From Turnera subulata (lineage: Eukaryota > Streptophyta > Magnoliopsida > Malpighiales > Passifloraceae), in contig JAKUCV010004431.1 of NCBI GenBank assembly GCA_028386065.3, forward strand, positions 1-64,000: DNA of 64,000 bases, written 5' to 3'. How positions within the stretch are numbered: position 1 is the first letter of the stretch; every line of letters begins with the position of its first letter. The notes beneath the pieces are model-generated. The model did no database searches. It saw nothing but the letters and a program-made list of their open reading frames with translations, and had not been told where the DNA came from. Of this stretch, positions 44,285 through 56,250 are shown in pieces. The position numbers and the translations under genes were made by a program.

Positions 44285-45717
44285 TCCTCTCCCTCGGATT
44301 GCTGTTCACGCGTAGACGATCCGCGCTGCCATTCGCTGCACCACCGACACCATCAGGATCGTCGTGCCGTCGCGACCTCAACGGCGCTGCCTCCGCCTGA
44401 CGTGCCTGTGGGAGGCGATGACCCACGAGCAAACCCGACAGATTTGCCTCTCCCGCGCTCCTGCTCACCCGCCGCCACCCCGGGCCCAGCTTCCGGCCTC
44501 CTTCGCGTCGCCCTTGTCCGCCGCTGCTGTTGGCGTGCTCGCCTTTCCTTCCGCGAGCCTGTCGTCGTGCCGCCTCCTCTGTACCCGCTAGGTGAGTCGG
44601 GTTTTACCCGTTTCTTCTGGTCGGGTCGCGAGTATACCTGGGTTGGGTTGTGGCTGCTGTCGGGCCAGGCCTGCGAGTGGGCCTGTGCTTCGGGCCTGTT
44701 ACCTTGGTATGGGCTGCACTATTCATGGCCCAGTCCGATTTTATTTAAAAAAAACAAACAAAATATATATATATATATATATATATATTTTTCTGGTATT
44801 TAATTTTGTAAAAAAATATATATATTTACTTTGAGAAAATTATGGTCTTTTTAATTCTGGTATTTTGAGGAAAATATAAATAAATATACTTTGATAAATA
44901 ATTAAGTTATGTTCTGGAAAAAATATTATTATTTGGAAAAAATATATATACTATGGAAATAATTTCTGGAAATTTTATATGTATATTATTTTCCCTAGAA
45001 AAATTATGGTAATTGATTACCTTTTTGGAAATATGTAATTATGGTATACAAAAGTAATAGTTTTGAAAATATATATAATTACTTTGATATATGTAATTGT
45101 TTGGAAAAGTATTTTACCTTTGAAATATATATAGGTATATTTATTAAATCGTATTTATTTTCAGAAAATAATTTTGTATGATTAAATTTTTTGGAAATAT
45201 GGTTTTCTAATATAATAACATTTGGTAATTATTAATGGCAAGAAATATATTTTATGGAAATAATCTCGGGAAAAATACATAAATATGATATAATTTCTAG
45301 GAAAATTATATTTTTATTATTTTGGAAGACAAAGTATAATTATTCTATAAAAAAATATTTAAAGGAGAGTTTTAATTAAAGTATGGTACTGAAATTGTAT
45401 TCGGATATACGCACGGTATAATAATTTTCGGTAAAAGATGATAATAAAGGATATGAATTGGGATGGATTTATTTCACAGTATTGGCATCATGGCATACTC
45501 TTATGTGCATCTTATGTGAGTATATATTGTTTTGTTGTATAGGTTTTGATATCGGGCAGTTTCCCGAGGAACCGGCTTTGGACCGGTCATTATCTTCAGA
45601 GTTGAGTAATCGGCTAAGGTGAGGATGGATTTCCTTCGATATGTGCCTATATTACTCGGTTGTTGTGTTTTATGATTGTTGCACTGTTGAGTGTTGCATT
45701 TGTTGTGGTTTGTTTCG

Positions 45718-46085
45718 GGATGTTTATCCCAGTGCTTTGATTGATTTTGGGATGTTTATCCTCGTGCATTGAGTTTTGGATGTTTATCTCTGTGTCTTTT
45801 TGGTATAAAGAATAATGAGTTAAATAATAAAATGTGATAAGGATGTCGATCTTTGGTTTTGGATTGGGATGTCTATCCCGGTATTTTGGTTAGGGATGTT
45901 GATCCCTGAGATTTGGTTTTGGATGATGATGATATAATTGTCACGTGGTAAGTAGAGGTACGACCGGATGGTTAGAGACTGTTTTGTGGTGGCCATGATC
46001 TGGGTTACTTGTGATGGGCATGTTGATACCGGTTTGATTGGGAAGTTGATCCCTGAGTTTGATATTGGGATGTTGATCCCGGGTT
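45718..46085 (+). repeat. Degenerate GGGATGTTTATCCC hairpin repeats
   Basis: About eight copies of GGGATGTTNATCCC or variants, each able to form a short GGGAT/ATCCC stem, occur at irregular spacing in the outer LTR. Confidence 0.6.
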
Positions 46086-46731
46086 CTTTTTGATCTGGTA
46101 CTAGGAACAGGTTGATAACCTGGTACGACCCCTAGCTTATCCGTGACAGGGCCCGGAAAGATAAAATGGGAAATTGGATTTTGATTAAGTCTTTTTTTCT
46201 TGTCTTGGACCAGTTTTGGGTCGAGTCTTTCGGTTTGGTGTGTTTGGCTGTTATGCTTGTTTTCAACCTTGAGTATTTTATAGTGTTGCATATTGATCGT
46301 CTATCCATGGTCGGTGGGCACTTCGGACTCACCCCTCACCTGCGGGCTTTCATCCCGTAGGTTGAGTTATTTGTGGTTCAGGTATGATGCATTCCAGACA
46401 GGCTGCGGCGTTATCGCTCGGACAGGACTCGGATCCATTAGTTTGCATCAGTGTCGCATACAGTGTCTTTGTGAGTTTTAAAAGTCTTCCGCTGTGCTGA
46501 TTATTGTTATTGTTGGGCCTTGGGCCGGTTGTGATGTTATTGATGTACCCGGGTTCGAGTGATATGTTTTGATGTTGGGCCGAAGGGCCAGATTTCTGAT
46601 ATTTATATTTTGGGTTGTTGAGCAGAGTTCTGTTGTATACATTGTATGCTGGGCTTTGTTTGGTCGTGTCGTTACAGTTCTGGCACGTGTTTACTATGTA
46701 TGGTAAATACGGGTCGGGGCGCTACTGTATA

Positions 46732-47334
46732 TATATAGCAGAGACATGTTTCAGGGGTGATTGAAATAGTGACACATGAGAATTTTTAAAGAATGTGAAG
46801 AAGACATATGGCTCCATTTGAGTTACATGTTTCATTGTTTTAGGTTACAGATTTTTTAATATTTTTATTCAAATTATCTCTTCAAAATAATTTCTTTTAT
46901 ATTATCTCTTTAGATTATCTCTCTTTTAGAAAATAGTGATATTGAAGTTCTCTTTTTAATTCAAATTATTTTAGAAAATTATATTTTTTTAAGATAGTAA
47001 TAAGATTTATTAATTTTATTCATTTGGAATTTTCTCCCTCACTAATAAAGTTTTCATCAAAGTCAATCTCTTAAAATAATTTATCTTTGAATTGCATGTT
47101 TTCATACAAGTGAGTATTATTGTTGCCTTTTCACAATCAAATTCTTTTTATTTTATGTTTTTTGTTTAACTAATCAATTTTTTTATTTAGGCAGAAAAAA
47201 TCATATATTCTTTTTAAATTTGATGAAATTGTATCTTATTTAATCTCTATTGATTTATCCCTCCTAATAAATGTTAATGTTAATACATCATGTAAACAAT
47301 TATCTCCCGTGTGACACACGGGGTATTGTACTAA
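46732..47334 (+). mobile_element. Main body of Helitron B
   Basis: The part of Helitron B right of its insertions. It is AT-rich, non-coding, and ends in a terminal hairpin and CTAA next to T. Confidence 0.65.
47307..47323 (+). terminator. Helitron B 3' hairpin
   Basis: CCCGTGTGACACACGGG forms a short stem-loop 7 bp before the CTAA end, the usual Helitron replication terminator. Confidence 0.65.
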
Positions 47335-48446
47335 TTTTTATTTATGTGTAAAGTTCTCCTACGGTACAGTTAAGTCTTTTGGGGGAAGTGTATTTTTTCT
47401 ATTAAGGTTTAGAATTTAATATTTAGAATTTAAAATTTTAAGATACCCAAACCTTTGACAACTTTTTTGGTCACTTTTTCTCTCATTACAGAAGCTGTGC
47501 ATCATTAATGAACAAGTTGCTTTTGATCTTCATTAATTACTCATGGGGGATCGTTCTCAAAGAATAAGCAGTAGGAAAAGATAGAGTTTGTAGATGATGT
47601 CTTTTTCTGCTTCTTCAATCAAGTAATTGAACAAATTATCGTTCATTATTTGTGGATGAATGCGTTTGAGAAGGGTGACTCGGTAACAGATGATCAAAGT
47701 GTTGTCCCAAGAAAGATACGAGGGGCCCGTGAATTAGCTTAGTTCGAAAATTAAGATTTGATAAAAATATTAAAGCAATAAACACAAAGCACCACACAAG
47801 CAATCAAATATCAATGATTGGTTGAAAAATTGCACATCCACTATTCACGATTCACATTGGATATTTTTCCTTTGTGATGGTTGAAATGTATTTGATCGAA
47901 GATAAAATAGTGCAGTAGAAAAACAAACTGAATAAATAAAACTTAAAAAGATTAATTAATTTTTTTAAAAAAATATTTTTTGGAGTAATATTATGTAGAT
48001 GTACAAAATTTATCTGAGGTACTAAAATATGTATCTTAGTAGTGTATCTAACTAAGTTCAACTATATATTTGTAGATGTACAGACGAATTCACAATTGAG
48101 AAAGTGTCTTACCACTAAATTCTATTGTTATGATAAATTCAAAAAACGAAAAGAAATTCAAATCTAAACAGATGATACTAGGGGAAAATATTAGAATATT
48201 GTGATCTATATACGAGAAGCAAGAAGAGTTTCCGAGGGACCTTCAAGGTTAATAATTAGGTTTAAAATGAACAATAAACTCGATGATAAACCACTGTCTG
48301 TAAGCAACGAATCAATTTCTGAAAAATAGAAATTTAAAAGTACTTTCCTACTATATAATGTGTCAGTGTTACACAGAAAACACATAGTAATTGTATGCTT
48401 ATTTTGGCCTGAAATTTTCTTTTAGAGGAAAATAAAAAAAATATAA
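47335..48446. other. AT-rich intergenic DNA
   Basis: No gene or repeat is recognised between Helitron B and the tRNA gene. Confidence 0.4.
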
Positions 48447-48519
48447 CGATCGCGATGGGACTCGAACCCACAATCTCCCGCTCCGGAGGCGAGCGCCTTA
48501 TCCATTAGGCCACGCGATC
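48447..48519 (-). tRNA. tRNA-Arg(CCG)
   Basis: A complete 73-nt cloverleaf on the minus strand. The acceptor stem GATCGCG/CGCGATC pairs perfectly, the D-arm is GCCT/AGGC, and the anticodon stem CTCGC/GCGGG surrounds loop CTCCGGA with anticodon CCG (reads CGG). The T-arm GTGGG/CCCAT has loop TTCGAGT, and the discriminator base is G. There is no intron. The box A and box B promoter positions are conserved, and a run of T on the minus strand (AAAAAAA on plus, 48434-48441) provides the RNA polymerase III terminator. It appears functional. Confidence 0.96.
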
Positions 48520-49784
48520 AATTGGTGAAGGTATTTCTGTTTCAATCTTATTTTAAGTTTTAACATTTTAACAGAACAGTTTTCCCCTTACAATAGTGTT
48601 TTGATGCGTTAATTTTTTTTTAAAAGAAAACTCATCCAACTAGGATGCTAAAAATCCCCATTTGTGCAGATTTCCACGAGGATGGGGAGATTTTTTGCCC
48701 TGTGGGGCTAGGATGGGAAAAATTTTATACCCGAGGTTAATTCGGAGACCGAGGTGAGGATCACATTACCCGCCCCGAAAAATATGAAATAACCATTTTA
48801 TCCTTATATTTTTAATGTGTATAGTATTTTAATCATGATATTTTAGTCATTTTAAATATATCATATAATATAAAATTAAAAAAAAAGAACCTCAACAAAA
48901 GAAAGGAACATGTAACGCATGTTACATGCGGCTAAGTAAAGGCTTAACATAATTTTATTGGAAAGAAAGGAGAGACAAACCCTAAAATCTAATCTTCTTT
49001 TTTCTTTCTCAACTACCCCCCAAACCTACACTGCCTCCCACCTTATCACGGCCATCACATCAACCACACACCCATAGTTCCACCAGCACCTCCAATTCTT
49101 CTCTTCGCCATTTCCAAACATGATCTTCTCCTCTTTTTTATCGTTGGGACTTTAGCCAGGAGAGACATAACGTTTGGCGTGGTGGCACTCGGTTGATCCT
49201 AGTCGGCCTCTGCAACTCCAATTCCTTCGGTAGCCGCAGCTTCACCTCCCACCTCCGCTACCACCACTTCCAATCACTCATCAACACCAACAACTTCTTC
49301 AAGGTTGCTTTTTTTCTTTTTTTGTTCCCTTCCCAAAAAAATTGTTTTCCTTTGAATAAAAATTGATCCAATTCTAAAGTATCAGGTCAATTGAGGTGCG
49401 GGGGCGGGTTGGGGATTACTCTACTCGCTAAATCCCCACCCCGTTGCCATCCCTAACCGATACCACTCTTCTCCGGAGCCACACCTTACAACTCCACTAG
49501 TGGCTTGGACCAAGAGCCCAACTCCTCTGCTTTCCACATAGGGGCAGCAACCGCAGGAGCATCACAAACCATTCTGTCCCAGCCGAACCATCGGCTCCGC
49601 TACCACGTGTTAGAACCGAGAGTCGCCGGGAAACCTGGGAGATAATACACAAGGCCAAGTGAGCTCCAAATGCGTGACCAGGATACCAACCCAAAACTTC
49701 AAGATATTAGGTATATGGGTCCACTACTTACTCGCTTGGCCTCTTTCTTTTCGATGTAGGATTCACTACTCGCACTTGTATTCC
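48520..49784. other. Intergenic DNA with a GGGATGGCAA-type repeat remnant
   Basis: Between about 48645 and 49457 the ends (GGATGCTAAAAATCCCC and ...CCCCGTTGCCATCCC) resemble a common plant terminal-repeat family with GGGATGGCAA ends, but no convincing TSD is seen. A short CT-rich segment at 48980-49300 lies inside. No gene is supported. Confidence 0.4.
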
Positions 49785-52570
49785 AACACCTTTAATTACT
49801 TGTCAGTCTCGTTCGGTAAGAAAACAAAGCAAGTTAGATTTAATCTAAATCCCCCCTCTTTCCCCTCCCATGTTGCATACATGTGAACAGACAAAGCTTT
49901 TTAATTACTCGCATGCAGAGCATCATCAAAATGGTAACAAACACAGAGTTGTCGGGTGTATTATTGTTACCCTCTGCTCCAAAGTAATGGAGAGATGTGA
50001 TATGTGGAGTCAATATAAACCCCACTCTACTCCACTCACCTCCCCTTACTTCAAATTGAATTGTGTTCTAATTTCCTTGTGCAACTAACTGGGTGTGCGT
50101 GCGAATGAGAGGGAGCCTGAGGGACAGTTCTAAATTACAATTTGGGTTTTGATTAAACAAAGATTCTAAAAACTTTGGAATCCTGAAATCCTAATATTTT
50201 TTATCAAAATGACGTCATTTTAATTTATAACTTTGAAGATATAACTTTCTAAATTTGTAACTGAATGCTTTTGTTTTTATTTATGTTATCTCTCTCTATG
50301 GTTGTTCGTCTCCTTTTAAATTTGCTTGTGTGTCTCTTTTTTTGTTGTGTTTAAAAAATGTGTCCGAACGCACCTCAAAAACAATTAATAAAAGAGTGTT
50401 CTAATTTCCTTCATGCAACTAACCTGATGTGCGTGCGCATCAAAGAGAGAGAGTGAAGGACGATTCCAAATTACAATTAGGGTTTGGACTGGACAAAGAT
50501 TTTAAAAATTTTGGAGTCTTGAAATCCCAATATTTTTTTATCAAAATGACCGTCATTTTAATTTACAAGTTTGAGAATATGACTTTCTAAATTTGTAATT
50601 GAATGCTTTTATTTTTATTTTTATACTTTAATATTAGTTTATACTTGTTAAATCATTTGAAGATAAAATTAGATAATAGATAGTTCAAAATTTTTAAGAT
50701 TCAGTAATTTTTAGATTAGGTAATTTTGGAAAAAAATACGTAATTTTGTTAGTGGATTAAAGAAAATGTAACAAATTAGGGATGATTGGAACTATCACGA
50801 ATTATCCAAATTAAAATTTGAGAATTTGGAATTTATAGACATAAATTTTGACAATTTTGTGATCCCCAATTCCATATCGAGAATTACATATTCCAATCTA
50901 AATTTTTGAATGCTCACCCCCTAACGATACGTAGTGTTAAATTGTTATTATTTTCTAGTATGATCTCTAGTTGATATGCATAACATGGTCATACTGTTTG
51001 TCAACTTCACCATCACCAATTCACCATGTCAACTGCAAGCATGTGAGCACGCACAACCCTTTAATTACCGGTCACCCTCGTTCAGTAAAAAAACAGAGCT
51101 GGTTGGATAGAATATAAATTTCCCTGTCCGCGTTGCATGCATGTGAATAGAAGAGCTTTTTAATTACTCGCATATAGAGCATCATCAAAATGGTAACAAA
51201 AAGAGAGCTGCAACGACTGTATTATTGTTGTCCTCTGCTCCAAAATAATGGAGAGATGCGATATGTAAACTCCCGTCCACTCCACTCCCGCCCCCTTACT
51301 TCAAATCCCCCTATGTACTTCCTTTCTTCCTCTCTTCCTTTCTCTTTGTCAAATAGCTGGGAAAAATAAAACGAATAACACCAAGAGCAGTTACAAATGC
51401 GTACATGCAATGCCACATTGAAAAATATAAGCTTCAGTGAATTTTTGGCACACGTGAATGCGTGTAAGGTATGTGTACACATAATGTTTGCTCATTTTCT
51501 TCCTTCTTCCCCATTTTTTTCGTGAAAAAAATACTAAATAAACTTCTTTTTTATGTGCAGAAAAGTGGCACGGGCTCGTCCTCGGCCTAGGACTTAGGCG
51601 TGTCCCAGACTGCTGGAGCCTACATGTTATTATCATGTATGGACACAAGTTTTGATAATTTTCTAGATCTCAGAATTCCATACCGAAAATTACATATTCC
51701 AATTCAAATTTTTGAATGCTCACCCCTAATGGCACTACTGTTATCATTTGCTAATATGATTTTACATGATCATACCGTTTGCCAACATCACCATCACCAA
51801 TTCACCATGTCAGCTACAAGCATGTGAGCACGCACAACCCTTTAATTATCGTTCACCCTTGTTCGGTAAAAAAAATAGAGCTAGTTGGATTTAATATAAT
51901 TCTCCCCTCCTCGTCCACGTTGCATGCATGTGAATAGACAAAGCTAGAGATGGCAAAAATCTCCACTGTCCCGGGGATTCCCGCCGTGGGAATGGATGGG
52001 GATGATTATTGACCCGTAGGGATGGGATGGGGAGGATTTTCAACTGAGAGTAATTTGGAGAAGGAGAATGGAATAATAGTACCCGGCCTGTGGGACCCAC
52101 AAAATATAAAATAACAATTTTATCCTTCTGATCATTCTACATACAAATATATATATTTCAAGTTTGGGTTTTTTGTTCAAATATAAAACAAAAAGAAGGT
52201 AAAGGATAATATAATATAGATCACAATTTCTCGTCAATTCACTTACGTTAGTGTATTTTTCTTTGTCATGTTGGTTGGATTCGAATCTTTTGGTACTAAT
52301 ATGTAGTATTAGATTGTAATATATATTTTGTAATGGCACTAGCATTAATATATATTTTGTAATTGCTTTAAACTAAATTTTAAATTTTCAAGTGATGAAA
52401 ATTGTAAATATTTAAAATGAATAATTTGAGTCGTGGGGATCCGTGGGGATTACGGGAGCGGGGATGGGGACAAAGTTTCCCCCGCTGCAGGGAATGATGA
52501 TGGGGACGGGGAGAGTTTTAAGTCGCGGGGACGGGGCGGGAATTCCTCCACCCGCACAATCCCTGCCGTA
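49785..52570. repeat. Locally duplicated intergenic DNA
   Basis: Segments recur as diverged direct copies: about 49790-50020, 51055-51260 and 51835-51945 share TTTAATTAC, CATGTGAATAGA and GAGCATCATCAAAATGGTAACAAA-type strings. About 50095-50280 and 50415-50600 are a 190-bp pair (TTTTATCAAAATGA, CTTTCTAAATTTGTAA), and 50915-51060 matches 51715-51840. The end (51945-52560) has G-rich GGGGATGGGG-type sequence with AGAGATGGCAA at one side, resembling the terminal-repeat family noted at 48645. No gene is supported. Confidence 0.55.
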
Positions 52571-53398
52571 TAGGAAAGCTTGGAGGAATAGATTAAGATG
52601 AAATGTGCTGACCCGCCAATTAGAATCCCAAGTTGCTTTTTATTTTTCCCCTCTCTAAACCGATTAGAACTTTTGTAGATACTATATTCAATTCCTTATT
52701 TTGTGTGAACATTACGTTCCATTTTTTTTTTTCTAATTGAAGCTAGCTGTTTAAAAAATTTTACTTAGATGACTTTTGAGACATGTTACAACCCCGAATG
52801 ATGCACATCACTATATATTTAAGTATTAACCTTCTCACACCGCTAAACTCATTACCAAAACACATTGTATTGAAACTGAACAAAATTCACTTCCACAAAT
52901 AGTTTTGTAAAACCTGAGTTACACTATTGCACAGGGCAAGTCAGTGTACAAAACTAACACAACTCGGTAACACTTACGAAAAATGAAAAATAGAAATACC
53001 CACAAAAACTAACCATAAAACAACACACTAGATCAAAAGAGAGAGCGCGCTCTCACAAACTCTCACAGGAAATGCTTGCTTGAACGATTTGAGATGATTA
53101 TTCCATACATAGAAAACACTGCATTTATACAGGCATACAAAAGCAACAACCTTAGCAACAATCAACACAACATTTATAAAGGCAACCTTAGCAACAAGCT
53201 TTCAATATTCTCTTTTCAGTTTCTAGATCTATGGACGTACAAACAAGAAATATTGAGCTGTTCTCCTTTTTACGTGCTTTCTACGGACAGTATATTATCT
53301 CAGAATGTCCTCTAGTGATAGATTCTAAATTTAGCGTGTGATATTGTGATGATCACCCCCATATGATATGATTTCCTTTTGCTGCGGGTAAAGAATGA
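52571..53398. other. Intergenic DNA downstream of the second P450
   Basis: AT-rich, with no gene recognised; short plus frames such as 53076-53315 are not credible. The 3' UTR of the minus-strand P450 should lie at the right end. Confidence 0.4.
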
Positions 53399-55065
53399 TC
53401 ACTCAGGCTTATACAGAGCAGGAATTACTTGCAAAGCGTTCTTCCTTCTTACTGCAGAACCAACTGCTTCTTCCATATCTAGACTTTCCGGATTCATTCC
53501 ACCTGGGAGTTCCCAATCAAAGTGGAACAACAAACTTGCAAGTGCAAGCTCCACACTGGCAGTACCAAATGTTATGCCAGGGCACATCCTTCTTCCGGAG
53601 CCAAAAGGGATGAACTCAAAGTTAGTCCCCTTGTAATCTACCGTGTTATCAAGAAACCTGTCAGGGTTGAACCTCTCAGCTTCAGGCCAATACCTTGGAT
53701 CTTTTCCAATCGCCCATGCGTTGACCATGACAGTCGATTTTGCAGGGATTCGGTGGCCGTTAATGTTGCATTCCTGCTGGTTTTGCCTTGGAATCAGCAG
53801 AGGAACAGGAGGGTGTAATCTTAGAGTCTCTTTGAATACCAACTTCACGTATTTTAGCTCAACAAGGCTTGCTTCGTCAACTTTTCCTTTTCTGCCAAAG
53901 ACCTCCCTGACCTCTGCTTGTGCTTTTTGCATCACTCTTGGATTCTTTATCAACTCTGACATGGCCCATTCTATAACTGAAGACGATGTTTCACTGCCTC
54001 CTATGAAAATGTCCTGGAACAGAAAGATTAAACTAATGTCAATCTAAAGTCTGGACCTGCAAACTTTCTTTTTAAAACAATTGAGTAAACCAGAAAGTAT
54101 TACTTATGCTTAAGATTCTGATAAAAAAGGGGGAGTTGCAATATACTAATTACCAGAATGACTGCTTTTATGTTTTCGGTTGTCAGGGGGGACTCGAGGT
54201 TGCCATGATCCTGAAGATTCAAAAGTACATCTACAAGATCTTCTGCTTCACTCCCATTACCAGACTCTGCTTCTGTTTTGCCATCTGATCTATGTTCAGT
54301 TATGATGCCTTGGAGTATCTTGTCTGCTTCTTGGTGTAGCTTTTCCATTTTAGATCTCATCCCGGTAATGACATGAAGGAAGTTTTTCGAAGGGAAGAGA
54401 TCAGCGATACTAAAGCCTAAAGCCACCGATACAATACCCTCAACAAGTGCAATGAACGCTTCTTGCTGCTCTTTGTGTACTTTACCAAAAGCTGCCCTGG
54501 AAATGGTGCCATATGTTGTAGAGAACACCAGTTTACTCAAGTTGATTCTGGCTCCTGCGCCAGTTGAGATAGTTCCAATGAGTTTTGACACCTCTTCTTC
54601 CCTGATTGATCTGAATGATTGGACGCGCTTAGCACTTAGCAGCTCCAATATGCAAATCTTCCTCAGCTGCCGCCAGTAGTCTCCATAGGGTGAGGTGGCA
54701 ATATTTGTATTGTTGTAGAATATGATTTCTGTTGCAAGGACAGAGGGTCTGTTGGCAAAGTTGATATCATGGGTTTTCATGACTTCTTTAGCTAGTTCTG
54801 GGGAAGAGATTACTATGTGGGGTACTTCACCAAGTTTGAGATACATAAGATCCCCATATTTCTTGGCCAAGTGTCTTAGGCGTTGTTGCGGCAGAGAGCC
54901 ATGTAACTGGGGAATATTTCCTATTATTGGTAGCTTCCATGGTCCTGGAGGTAATTCTGGGGTTGAAGCTTTTGACTCTGATTTCTTCACTATTATCAAA
55001 TATAACGTGAAAATAAAGAGAAGGAAGGAGGAAAGGACCTCAAGGGAGAGAAGTTGGAATTCCAT
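53399..55065 (-). CDS. Cytochrome P450, CYP71D/CYP726A-like (second copy)
   Basis: A second ER-anchored haem-thiolate monooxygenase of the same group. The CDS is complement(53399..54013,54154..55065), 508 codons plus TGA. The 140-bp intron has GT-AG ends at the same site as in the P450 at 14835. It shows a hydrophobic N-terminus (MEFQLLSLEVLSSFLLF), PPGPWKLP, I-helix GGSETS (309-314), K-helix ETLR (366-369), PDRF (421-424, a tolerated form of PERF) and haem loop FGSGRRMCPG with Cys448. All frames are intact. I chose ATG 55065 because it aligns with the paralogue; an ATG two codons earlier (55071) is possible, and the in-frame ATG at 55140 lies upstream of the TATA-like box. It is about as divergent from the first copy as an old duplicate. 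The substrate is unknown; terpenoid oxidation is the likely role. Confidence 0.93.
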
Positions 55066-55108
55066 TGGCATTGATATGTAGTCATTGTGTAATTGTATTA
55101 CATGATGG

Positions 55109-55115
55109 TTATATG
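55109..55115 (-). promoter_or_regulatory. TATA-like box of the second P450
   Basis: CATATAA on the minus strand, about 44 bp upstream of the start codon at 55065. It is a weak match, supported mainly by position. Confidence 0.35.
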
Positions 55116-56250
55116 TGGAGTTTTGCCATCCACCCTGCACGTTAACGCCGCCTTTCTTTACCTCAATAATTTAAAAATTCCGCCACATACATAGACATAA
55201 CATAGTGAAATAATTCAACTGACGAATTTCTTTCTTTCTTTAGTCTCAATTAAATGGTTATCTTGTCAAAGTATGAATTGTTAGCCTTCATTATTATCAA
55301 TGAAATCCCTTTATGTTTCTGGCCAAAAAAAAAAAACAAAGAAACTGATGCATTTCTCTTGTGAGATAGTTACTTCCTCGCTCAAGATGTCATTTTAGAA
55401 AACAATTTTTTCAATCCAGGAATGGTATTTTCCAAATTTATTACCTATTTATCTCTCTCTTTCATCTCGGGGAGTATTATTTTTGTTGATACATGGAATC
55501 TTAAAACTTATCCATAGTTTCTAACACCTCCAAATCATCTTCCATCCTATCATGGGATAGAACCAATTGAAACTCAAGAGAGATATTACTACTGTACTAC
55601 AAATTGATTTTTGGAGCACTCTTGCTCTTGGGTGGGGGCGCTGTCATTCCACATATAGGTCTGCCTGCCTCATCTGACTAGCTTTTTGCTGGGGCCTCTA
55701 TTCTCATTATGGAGTTAAATTCTAATTAAGGCAGCCATGTAGAACTTGCAGCCGCCTGCCTGTCTCCAATGATGAATGGGACTTGCAAATTCTTCCAAGA
55801 AAACAAATTATGGCTCAAATTCTTAGGTTTAGTCAAAAGTAATTTTGGGAATTGGGGGCCCTTTTTTATCCTTCTTGAAGTCAAAAAATTTCCCAAACTT
55901 TCTAACGCAACTCGCCGTTGGGGGACGAATAGCGAATGAAATACAAAAAAGCATTCGGGTTTCGGGTTTGTTCCACAGATCATTCGGTTGGTTGGATTTG
56001 GCCCATGGACACAATGCACAATAATTTTCTTTTTTGAGGGCGTTTTTCTTCCCTTACCAATCTCACAATGCACAATAATTAACAACAACGTATTGGTTCT
56101 TTTGCGACCCAACAAAAAAAAATACAATGCACAAGAAATTCTCCACTACCCCTGGCAACATGTGACATTGGGTTGTAGAGTTAACTAATAATTATTAACT
56201 CCTTTTATTCCAAAATATAAGTGATTTTAAGCTTTTTGTTTTATTTCAAA
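55116..56250. other. Intergenic DNA upstream of the second P450
   Basis: Promoter region of the P450, then AT-rich DNA. The minus frame 55726-56127 (133 aa) is not recognised. No repeat ends are seen. Confidence 0.4.

Larger units (their letters stand above)
35021..46726 (+). mobile_element. Outer solo LTR, split by a complete element
   Basis: It begins TGTGTAACAGCCCGGG and ends GGGGCGCTACT. The 5-bp string GTATA lies on both sides (35016-35020 and 46727-46731). Its own sequence is about 3.0 kb (35021-35600 and 44290-46726). The terminal A expected for an LTR is a T here. It contains a GA-rich tract (35350-35575), a GC-rich leader (44290-44600), an (AT)n microsatellite near 44765-44788 and short hairpin repeats at 45718-46080. 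No coding region is recognised; the 133-aa frame at 44402-44803 is leader sequence. Confidence 0.7.
30235..47334 (+). mobile_element. Helitron B, heavily interrupted
   Basis: Reconstructed from three pieces: 30235-30238 (TCTA), 35017-35020 (TATA) and 46732-47334. Joined, these give a start of TCTA-TATATATATAGCAGAGACATG, the same 5' signature as Helitron A and the Helitron at 56251. The 3' end has the hairpin CCCGTGTGACACACGGG (about 47307-47323), then CTAA at 47331-47334 followed by T. Without its insertions it is roughly 610 bp and non-coding. Helitron A went in after its fourth base, and a solo LTR 4 bp further in. Confidence 0.65.

Noticed and set aside
48645..49457. Complete hAT-type element with GGGATGGCAA ends
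   Set aside because: The ends are only partly alike and no TSD was found, so it is noted only as a remnant.
55066..55140. Upstream start (ATG 55140) for the second P450
   Set aside because: It lies before the TATA-like box and adds a hydrophilic leader ahead of the membrane anchor, unlike the family.
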